Made by a program: the position numbers and the translations under genes
The notes under the pieces: generated by a model
What the model was told of the DNA's origin: nothing
Databases searched by the model: none
Seen by the model: the letters and a program-made list of their open reading frames with translations, nothing else
Origin: Heterobilharzia americana
Taxonomy: Eukaryota > Platyhelminthes > Trematoda > Strigeidida > Schistosomatidae
Direction: 5' to 3'
Length of the DNA: 64,000 bases
Assembly: GCA_944470555.2 (NCBI GenBank)
Contig: OX104130.1
Span: 41,697,491 to 41,761,490 of the forward strand
In this document: piece by piece, positions 1-11,300 of the stretch
Numbering within the stretch: position 1 is the first letter of the stretch
Layout: the number at the start of each line of letters is the position of its first letter

Positions 1-830
1 CTAGCAAGAAAAAGGATAGTGAGTCGATCCCTGTAAAGTTTGGGTCCCTGATAACATCTCAGGACAAACAACTGGAAAATTCGGCGACACCCTGGAAGAC
101 AGTTGAGCTGGTCTATGGTCGTACCAGCTCAAATCTGATTGGAACGCAGATGTTGGTTTTCCAACTCTCCTCGAATTTGATAATGATGTTTCAAACCTGA
201 GATGATGCAAAGCAGCAGGACTTGGCGGTTTTCCACCAGAGGTTTTTAAGGAGGAAGTTGGGAAATAACTAAATGGAATGTTGGAGTTACTAGGATGTGT
301 ATGCAAATTACAGATAGTACCGTCACACCATAGGTCTAGACCTTTCACCACTTCAGTTTGTAAAAGGGAAAAAACTTTGCGTGACAGTTTTGTATCCCTT
401 TTTTCCTTTTCACCTTGTCTTATAACTTCACTGTGAGGTCCGCTGTTGACTGAACTTGAATTAGTTTGAAAGAAAGCTCACGATTTGCTAGAACAAGGCG
501 TAGCATCAGTTCATGAAGTCTGTGACTGTAGGCCTGAGCCGTGCAGTTGGTGTAGACTACCTGGCTGGGGACCCCGATGAGTCGGTGTTTAGAGGCTTGT
601 TGACATGGCAGAAATTGGTCGCAATGGCGCATATGTGTTCACTCTTGGACTTCTTCTGAAGCGTAGATATTTTCACTATTCTTGTTTTTCTACTTCTTTC
701 CTCTACTATACATTTTGTCTATCTCGATACAACTTCTTCTCTACCCACTTGCACTTTGCATGATGAGGTGTGGCAGCTTGAACCGATGCGCTGCTGTGCA
801 AAGTCCCTTATTGATTTTGACTATCTATAA
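1..830 (+). mobile_element. Degraded RTE-like (family A) retrotransposon fragment
   Basis: No intact gene. Around 210-265 a broken frame reads like the start of the reverse-transcriptase domain (a P-P-E-V-F-K motif), matching a parallel copy near 23700. From about 500 to 800 the DNA matches the 3' end of the same family seen at 25080-25340 and 27780-27990 (a conserved block around 'gacatggcagaaattggtcg', then a 'gaggtgtggcagcttg'-like block). The middle of the element is missing, so this is an internally deleted relic. Its left end may continue outside the window. Family placement is by similarity between copies here and my knowledge of schistosome RTE reverse transcriptases. Confidence 0.6.
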
Positions 831-1019
831 CTTTTTAAAACGGCAGGCCTAATAACTTTCTCTTTCCCTCTCACTGACTTGCACCTCAGTATGCTGGTAT
901 ATGGCACATTGATGCTTTGTATTATCTTTCTTATTTCTGTACGGTCAGTGTTCTGACTTTTTGAACGGTGATATTTTTCTTATTACAGTGAGTGTCCCTT
1001 CTTTTCTGTCCTCTTCCAG

Positions 1020-1330
1020 AAGCGGTTTTTTCCCAAGATATGCTCAAATAATCTGGGCGAAAATACCACAATTTCGTTGGTGGCCTTGTGAAATAATTCA
1101 TGCTCGGAATGCTCCTATCAATATATTAAATATGGCTCATCCAGAGGGTTCGTTTCCCGTACATTTTCTTGGTTCTGAAGAATACCAATGGATTAGTCGT
1201 AATCGTGTATTTCCATATGAAATCGGTTTACAAACAACTTCAGCAAAAGAAACAAGTGGATCAAATAAGATTGAAAAGGCCTTTTCTCGATGTAGGTTCA
1301 ATAAGAAACAAATGAAGTTTTATTTTACAC
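1020..1330 (+). CDS. NSD-like exon with PWWP domain
   Basis: Encodes a PWWP-type methyl-lysine/DNA reader: W-A-K near the start, the R-W-W-P-C-E-I core, then F-P-V-H-F-L-G-S and R-V-F-P-Y-E, which follow the second PWWP of human NSD proteins closely. The acceptor is taken as the ag at 1018-1019 after a pyrimidine run. An alternative acceptor at 987-988 would add about ten residues. The frame stays open to 1356; the donor at 1331 gives phase 1, which fits the next exon. Confidence 0.85.
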
Positions 1331-2237
1331 GTAATAAATTCATTTATTCTATGTAGTTATTGAGGTTACTTCAGTATTTGTCTACGAATACAATGAGTTG
1401 CCAGTCAACAAAGTATCTAATGTTTCTTTTGCAAATGTCAAATTCACATATAATTGAGTATTTAAGGTTAGATGCAAATGGATGATCGAACTTATACATG
1501 AGTATAGATACCATTTCTTTGAAACTGAACTCAATTCTTGTAAATGTTTGTTCACATAAGCGATATCTGTGTAATCTATTGGTTTGAAGGTAACTTCTTA
1601 TCATAGACTAACTAATCATTTGGATTTGGGGCATTGTTATAGTTCTCGCTCGGGATTCCTCCGCGCCATGTGACCACTAACCTTTGGAGCTAGACCCGAT
1701 ACCTTCTTTTTTTATGGTGAATACTATATCTTTCAATTATTGAGTTATGATTCGATAGTCCAAGTTTTCTGATTTTCCTCCATTTGCTGCATGGTGAGAT
1801 AGTTATTCTACATATATTTGTTATTTGATATAGTACACAATGATACACTGCTGCTTACAATCGCAGTACTGTATGCTATGTCAAGTAAAAAAGATAATAT
1901 AGATTTATACTCTATCACAATGCTCAAGTTTTGCTCTTACAGTTGTTCCTCGACATCTCAACTTGATTGATTTCATAGACTGTAATTTCCCATCATAATT
2001 TCGAGAAATTCATCTCATACTCAGGCAATCTTGAGAGTTGGTTATTCTATGTTCAATTATTTGAGTGCACACTACTGAGAAGTCCTGAGCTAAACTAATA
2101 TTCTTGTTAAATATTTATTGATTTTCAATAACTTCTTGATAAATATCACTGTAATAAGTGCCTGTAAACCAAATGAACAGCTCAGTGTGCATTGTTTGTA
2201 TTTGTTGTTTTACAAAATATGCCAGTAGGCAGCAACA

Positions 2238-2302
<65 letters not shown>

Positions 2303-5300
2303 GTTTCTCTGGGAAATGCATATACACTTACACGCATTTTGTTTTAGTGTGCAAGTGAAAGATCACAAAGCATCATAATATTAGTTATGGATAGTGGCTA
2401 GCAAAGGAATCCAGGACGCGCGTTCCGTCCCAGTTGGGACTCGTCAGTTTGATGTACCTGCACCCAGTGAGTGGGTGTTATTTCCATTCTGACTCAAACC
2501 TAGAACCGATCGCTTCAAACCCCAAAGCGCTATCTACTAGGTTGCTGAGTCACGATAGCCATTCACTGTACGATGAATATGTTGTAGTCTTTGATGTTAC
2601 AGTTTTGGAATCTGCGTTGTTGAATGAACCGATTGGCGACAAGAGCCTATATGCCAATAGTGCTTTGTGTTCAATTAATATACTATTTGATCACATAAGA
2701 GTATGTATCGTTCATTCTGGTCACTGATACGGTCAAATTAGCTAGCATTTCAGGGAATAAGAATGTTCCCTCAGTGCATCCTACAACATTATTATTTATT
2801 ATTAGTCCCTTGGGTTCCTAGTGGAACATAGGGGCATCCTACAACAATTATATGTTAATTGTAGAATCGAAGTATGTATGATCAACTTTGGAGTCGTATG
2901 ATCTATATGGCTTGCAAAATAAATTTACTAATTAATTATACTGGGTGATGACTGAAGGTGAGATGAAAATCTGAAAATCTCAGACAGTCAAATGATAACT
3001 AATTAATTAATTTTCGCATATCATCTACCTATTTTGGTTAAGTGTTTTTGTAAGTCACCGCCGTTACAAAACCTTGATATAATGTGATTTCTTCTCATAC
3101 TTTTACGTATAACTCTTATTATCTAAGCTCAGTGAATAACATTCAGTGAAGTGCTTTAATATCCACTTGTCAGTCTCCTAAAATAAACGGTAATAGTTAA
3201 TGGCTAAGTGTTTTTTTCTATCCAGAAACATGTTTGCGTTTAAAATGTAATCTAATCCACTTATGTTTAATATCTTGTTTAAGGGGATTAAGTGATATAG
3301 GTAAAAGAGGTAGATAACAGTTAACACTATCATATGATTAAAAATTACCTTAGTTAACTATCCTTTGTTATTTTAACAGTTTACTTTCCACTCCACTTTA
3401 TACGTTCATCATATTTGTTAATAGTTTGTACGAAAACAGTTCTAGCACTATATACAATAAGGAATGATTGTGGTCGACTGGATCATGCAGCAAACCCTGA
3501 GGAGCGAGAAGATGGACATACGCTAGGCCGATGAAAAGACCCTAGACGATTTGGATTTCGCCGATGATTCATGTCTAGTGTCGCACAAACTCGAAGATCT
3601 ACAGGCAAAAATCAACAAGTTGACAGAAGAGGCGAGGCAGCGAAGACGAGACTTCAAGTGAACGTAGAGAAGACAGAGGTGATGAAGATACCTAACAAAC
3701 AACAACAGTCAAAAGCACCGATCACTATCAACGGGAGAAACTTAAAGGAAGTAGTCTCTTTAACCCATCTAGGCAGCCCCGTTTGAACTACAGGCGACAC
3801 AGACGAGAATGTCAAAGCCAGCCAGGATCGGAAAGACAGCAAGACAGGCGTTCATTAGTCTGAAACCAGTGTGGAGATCTACTGCACCCAGTATAAATAA
3901 CAAGATCCGGATTTTCAACACCTATGTCAGTCAAGTCAGTGCTTTTATATGGTTCAGAAATTTGGCGCGTTACGAAAGGGATCCCCAACAAAATACAAAC
4001 ACTCATCAACAGCTGGCCTACTCTGGCTCGTTACTGAAGATCGGATGGCCAGAATAATAAGAATAAGCAACAAGGAACTCTGACTGGTGGACAACGAACC
4101 AACCAAGAAGCTTATCGCCCAACAAATATGCAGTAGAAGGAAGTGGAGACTGATTAGGCATACACTGAGAAGACATCACGAGCCAGGGCCTCGAATGGAA
4201 TCCAAGTAGGAAACGACGAGTTGGGCGTCCGAGGGTGATATGGATATCATATGAGGAAGAAATGAAAGGTTTTGGGCAGTCGTGGCGCCAGGCTCAAAAG
4301 ACTGTAGAGAAGAGAGTGAAATGGAAATAGCTACTGAAGCCCTATTTTCCACTAGGAACTCATAGGACAAATAATAATGATAATAATAATAATACAATAA
4401 GGAATGAGTTGTATGTGTGTGTGTATGTGTTTAAAAAAGTTGAAATGAAGTTATCTCAGTCATAACAAAAGAAACCTTAATCAATCGTGTACAGCGATGC
4501 ACTTCATAATAATAATAGTAATATTGATTTTATTCCATACAATCGAAATTCCAGTGCAAGTACAATATTATGTCACTGACTTATCGACCGTATTGCAAAC
4601 GTCAAGGATACCATACAGTCACCAAGCACTGACAGTTGTATCAGTTATGATTAGTCGACTGATCCATGTAGGTATCGGTCTTATCCTAGCACATTCTAAT
4701 TCACCACCATCACAGGAACTAGCTTAAATCTAAGTAAAATTATTTGTTTAAGGTTGGGAATGAAGTTTTCATTGATGGGATGATAACGCTGTTCAAGTCA
4801 AGTATTAGTTAATCTCATCTGTTTTCAAAGGATTGGAAAGTTTCCTATAAATAGCCAGACATAAAGTATGTAGAAGTTATTCGCCTTGATAAATAGCCTT
4901 CCGTCAGGTTTTTTATTCCAAGTATTAACTTCATTGCTTCCACCAACTTACAAAGTACATAATTCAAAATGCTGATTCCAACCCCACCAATTCTAATGTT
5001 TTAATTTATTGGTCATGAAAGCCTCAGCAAATCTTTTCTCTGCGTAATCATTCCCAACTGTCGTCAAACAAAACAAAACTTTTCTACTCGATATCGTCAT
5101 TTGTTCAGACAATGCAAGTTTTTATATGTTCAGTAATTTTCAGTTATCCGGGTGCGAATATGCATTTGGTTTAGTGAAACATTTCAAACGTAGGCTTAAA
5201 CTAACAAAATTGCAAGTGGCTTTTCTAGGCTTTTTCTTTTTCTAAAAAGCGAAAAAGATAGTTTCACTGTATAAGTTTTATTTGATTTTTTTTCACTTTT

Positions 5301-8300
5301 TAGCACTACATAGAGCTCCGAAAGCACATGCTCTATATGTAAATCATGTGTTAAGACAAGGTCTGCCTTTGAATTCAATGCATGCTGAACAACTGCCAGA
5401 AGATGAATTACTACCTTTGAATATATTGAATGTGAATACAACAATTGAACCTAGTGCTGAAGATAACCAGTTATCAAGTGTATTAAATAGTTTTACGCTA
5501 ATTGAAACAAATATCTATTCTGATGAATGTTTAACAAAAGTAAGGATCTTTAATTTTTCACTTAAAATAGGTTGTTATATTATTATCATTTGGAATATAT
5601 GAACGAAACGAAACGCACTCAGCCACTTTATTCACATTCATACAGTGGGCAACGAGCTTGGATGTAAAAACTTCAAGAGGTGGAGCGGAGTTCGAATATA
5701 TATATAGTAATCTTTTTGTACATCACAGTTTTAAAAGTAGTTTTTAACGTGGAAAATGCGTATAAATAGTGCAACATTTATTTTGTGTTTATTTCTTATT
5801 AGATTGGACAAACAAAAGCAGCTTATGCGTCACTTACCGTGTGTTCTTGTAAATCTGATCCTGATCTTGATAATTCAACCAGTTTATGTTCAACCAGTAA
5901 TCAGTGTCATCATTTTTTGAATAGATTTGAATGTACACCGAAGATTTGTTCATTTCATGATATGGACTGTGGCAATCGAAGATTCTTTTCGAGGAGTAAT
6001 ACATCGAATGATCAGAATAAGAATGCATTTACTGTTAAACGTACTATTAATCGAGGATATGGTTTGAAATCTCTAGTATCATTTAAACAAGTTAGTAAAA
6101 AGAAATGTAAAATAATATTTTGAATACCTTTATCCTCTTTGTGTTTTTTAATCTGATATCGAGAATTGCACAGTTTGGATAAATAGTGAAAAAAGACAAT
6201 TTCTTAGTAGCACTTTTCGGTTGGAAAAACAAAAAAGTTGTGTTCAGTAGTTTAACTTATTTAATTCAAATGTGATCTAATAGTAAGTGCTTTTCAGTTA
6301 TAAGAATGGACATAAGCATTATCCGACCTGGTACAATTGTTATCACAATTCACATGGTGAGTACTTTTAAGATGAATGTTAATACTAGAAAAGACCTAAA
6401 AAACATCCTTAGAAGAGGGAGTTTATACCTAAAAAGCTATCATGATAAGAGAAAACGAAATAAAGCGAATCATGACGATACTGCACTTACTTCTAGCTGT
6501 ATTTTTCAGTTTCTTATTGTCTATTTCATTTCCATCGTAGACTGAAACCAGGGAAGCTGCACTGTTCTACATATCCTGGTTCAGTTAGTATAATTAACAA
6601 TAGCTCCTGACATACCTACAACACTGGTTCACTAGCTGTAGACATTTTCTAACTTCGAATATGGTGATAATAACTATGATCACGTTGTTCTAGTCAACAT
6701 TTTTGGTGCAATATGCAATTTTCATCGCATAATATTGCGACAAATTTACACCTTGTATAGCATTTTCAAGTGAAATGATAGTAGCGAGTAAGTATTGTTA
6801 ATAATAATAGTATCATAAACAATAAAGTCGTAATTTCACCCTTTCCCAGCAGTTCAATAAAAATTAAAGGGAATGGAGTCTTGGTAAAATACGTGATTTA
6901 TCAAGTTATAAATATACAGATAGTTATTCCCAGAGTAGTTCAGCTTCATTATATGATGTCAAACAAAAAAACAGGAGAAATAATGAACCATGATAGTATC
7001 GTCAGTATCCAAGGCGTCATGAGACTGAAACAGTTCACACGTCTTTCTCATGTCTGAGACTAGAACTAACAGTTTCTGAGACGTGAGAAAGACGTGTGAA
7101 CTGTTTCAGCTATATATAGCTACAATGTTATGTTATTAGTTTTATACCCTTTATTCATGCCATTACCGGTAGTCATTTTCGACCGTGACGTGACAATTCA
7201 CATTTTTTTTATTCTGTGTTTCGTTACAGTATTCGCATGATTTTCACCCCACTTGAATATAAGTCATCGCTACATAATTATTATTTGACCCTAAGTTAAT
7301 TAACACACTTATACACATTTATGCCCCAGTAAATGTATATAAATGGATCATTATCTGTAGATTTTGTCTCCTCAGTTTGTAATTGTTTTGTCATTATTGA
7401 TTTCATTGCACAATCCACTTTCCCATTCACCTATAACACTGACTGTTTCAATATAATAATAATTTTGGCTATTGTATTTCACTTATTCTCATGGATTTGT
7501 AACTATGGAACCTGAAGAAGAAGTTATTGAAAACAATCGTTTGCTCAAACTATTCCTGTTTTAAGTCTGTTTCGGTTCAATGTATTGCCAAGGTTTGGGC
7601 ATTTCGGAGGTTTTATATTCATGTGAATATCTTCGAACTTAACTAATTCTGTCAGGTTTTTATATGAAATAAATGCACCTGGTCAAGCATTCTTATTCCG
7701 TCAAATTTTGTTTAATAGTGGTAGACTTTCTTCCTTCATTTTGAGACTGATACATGTACGGTTTTTGTCGATTATGTCGGTTCAATTGAGGGATAAAGGG
7801 TAAATTATTCAGTTTGTTTGTTCGACGAGTTCACATTTTTATTTGAAGATTGTTATATTTATATTGAATGAACGATTATAGTGTTTGTATTAGGTCTTTG
7901 AGTGTTTGTTACTATGTGAAAATGTATGAGATGTGTTAGTCGCTAACCTTCATTATATGTAATTCCCATTACATAAGTTAATCGGAATTGGAAGAAAAAA
8001 AAATTCTCAAAGTCCATGTCCTAGAAATCATGAGTCGTATCATTTCCACCTCTGCAGAATATGCTGAGTGTAAACATTGTCATAGTATGATATTTTACCT
8101 TTTCAAAATCAAAGATATCAAAGAAAGTAACAATAGTCATTAGATTTCTCAAAAAAGCTTCATAAATTGCTATTATCAACCTTGAGAGATATTGGTTAGT
8201 TTTTTTTCTTCAGTTAGAAACCATTCGCAGCTCTAGTACGCTATAAAGTTGTTTTTTTTTAAATTGTAACTACTCAGCAGTTACAGCTGACGAAAGACTA

Positions 8301-11300
8301 CAGCAAGATTGCTAGTTGTACAAACCTTTACTTCTCAGTTTCTGCACCAATTTAAATATTTTCACAAATATTCATAATGTATCAGAATGTCAATTGGGTC
8401 GCCTCATCTTGGATGCTTATAACAATGAATACTTGAATTAGTATTCAGATTTCACTTCACTAGCCATTCGGATAACAATCTCATATTGTTTCATATCTGA
8501 TCATATCAATAGTTGTCCACATATTTTCTTATCCACAGAATTATTATAACACTGATCATTAAATCAACTTATGAACTAATTGTTTTAATTATGATATAAT
8601 GATATGTCAATAGTAATTGTAGGAATGAAATGTTGTACATGATTTTCTAACAAAGTTGACTGTTTTTGTGTTTGATTTTAGGGTGATTTAGTTATAGAAT
8701 ATTCAGGGGAAGTAATTGACGTAACAGAAGCTAATCGTCGAATTATTGAAGCTCTTGGTGGACCGAACGTATTATCCAGTATTACTTCATCACGCAAAGG
8801 TTTTCAGCCGCTCTCTGAAACTTATCTAGCACGTATTAGTTCACAGTTGAATTTAGTACTTGATGCTAGAAATCATGGGAATTTGAGCAGATTTATTAAT
8901 CATTCATGTGAACCGAATCTAGTTGCTGAATGTTGGACAGTTGATGGCTATCCACGACTTGGTAAGTTGCTTAGCAGTGGTTATTTCTTATGTATTATAT
9001 TCTGATGAATATTATGGCTTTTTGTCTTTAAAACATCCTTAAACTGTGTATCTATAATTTTTAGGGCTTTTTGCTAGTCGACTCATAGAAGCTAATGAAG
9101 AACTGACTATTAATTATATTTGTGGTCAGTTTCTCTCAACGGGTCTAATGGCTTTCAGTAGTCTATGTTTATGTGGAGCTGATACTTGCATAAGTACATT
9201 ACGTCTACCAACATCATTTGAGTTACATGAGGAAATCATTAATAATTTTTCGCAAAGCTTACAAGTGTTGGATAAAAGAAAATCGAAAATACTTGATGAA
9301 TCGACTTTTTCATCAGAAACATCACCTGAATCGAAATCTCTAATTAGCACAAAATCTTGTGAAGTTTCAACACTTTCAGTCACGTCTATCTTGTCGGCTG
9401 CAGTTTCTCAGCTTTCTACTCAGCGTAATCGTGCACCGCTTATCAGTCCAGCAGCAGTTGCTGCGCGAGTTGCATCATCTTCAAATCTGAAAAGTTGTGA
9501 TACAAATCACTTATCACAATTGAATTTAGAAACTACTTCAGAGTCATCTATTGTTGGCTTTAACCCATCTATGCATGAAGACTTTTGTTACAGGTAAATG
9601 ACTTGATAATTTTTTTCTTTTTGTGTGATGACAGCTTATTATGCCTCTTTTGACAGAACTTACTTTATTTCAAATAATTAATTTAGAAATAGGTAACATT
9701 TTTCCAACTGACATTAACTTGGAAACCATTGGTAACTGGAGACCACTAAACAACTTTTTCGTTCTCGCTTGTAACTCCCTAGTTGCCTCTGTCTACGACC
9801 CTTTTGTGCTTCCAAGCTCAGTATCTTCAGATTTCGCAGTCGATAGTAAGATCGATTCTGACAGTCTACATATCTCAACTTCTGTCAAGTTCAAATCGTC
9901 ATTGATAGGTACTGGTTCTCATTCTCAATGTCATAGATCTAGCAAACTACAGTCTTCTATTAGAATTGGGAGAAATTCATCTTGAAGTCAGTCTTTAATG
10001 TGTGATGAATTATCATTCAGTCGAGTGATTTGTAGCGAATTAATTGATGAAAAAGTATGCATCATATAACTACTTTGATTTAGCAAAAGTTTTCATCGCA
10101 CACTTCTATCATCTGATGTACCATAAAAACCCACAAACGTTCAAAAGTTGTTTTCTTCTTGTTTGCAACGTCTTTGCAATTGAATTCGGGATTTTCATAT
10201 AGTTTCATTTATATTGAAAATGGCGTATCATTCTGATACCAAAGATACCAAAAAAAGATAAATAGGATGTCGAAGTCAAGAAATGCAACTTAGCGCGGAT
10301 AAACGGTGGGGAGGTAAATGGGGTTTTCATTAAAAAAGTTTACGTAACCTACTCCGTGTTTAGTGTATTGTAACGACAAACCATTGTTTGGTTCACTCAC
10401 TTGCACTGATGTCAGACATCTGTACATGAAGTCGTGTCGGTTAATTGGTCGTTCATCTTACTCGTATAAATAATTCTTAAGTAAAATCAGAGATGAGAAT
10501 ACTATCCACGCGAGTACTAATCGTTACTTCATCATACAGCATAATTTTTTTCTCCCCACCACAGGTTCAAAAACGTTTTCAATGAGCTATCGATTCTAAC
10601 ACCTCTAGTGTGTATTAAATTTCAGTGCACTATTAATTCACTGAATCAATTTTCAGTTTGATTAATTGATTATGAAAATTCCTAATACTTTGATGCTTTA
10701 AATTGTATCATCAATGATTCTGTGTATTAAACTCGTTAACAAAAAGCATTAAAAGGTAGGATATAGTAAAGAGCTACTGGTCACATAATTTTAAAAGAAT
10801 TGGACCCATTTCATTAGATTTGAATCCAGTGATGAGCGGATTACTTTTGTGTCATACTTGATTAAAACCCAGTGGGGTGAATACCATTTGATTTCGGTAC
10901 TGTTTAAGTTAGAGGAATAAAAGAATGTGAAATGAGTCTTTGACTTGAAGTTAATTAGAGCTAGGCATCTCTAGATTGTTTTTATTTTGATATCCCTCAC
11001 AAAATAAATAATTTTCAGTCATAATATGGATACATGGCACAGTTTTTCGTTATTTGATGTTTAAACAACGGTAACTGGCTTTTTCTGTTTATCTTACAGG
11101 TGTGGAGATGGTGGTGAATTGTTATTGTGCGATAAATCAACATGCTCTAAGTCATATCATTTAAACTGTCTTGGTATATATGTACCACCCTTTGGTATAT
11201 GGTACTGTCCATGGCATTATTGTGATTTATGCGGTCATCCATCAAATCATTTATGTTGGAGATGTCCAAATTCCTATTGTGAAGAACATGCAAACGATAA

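Noticed and set aside
2115..2327. 70-codon frame rich in Ile-Tyr repeats
   Set aside because: Translation of the (TA)n microsatellite.
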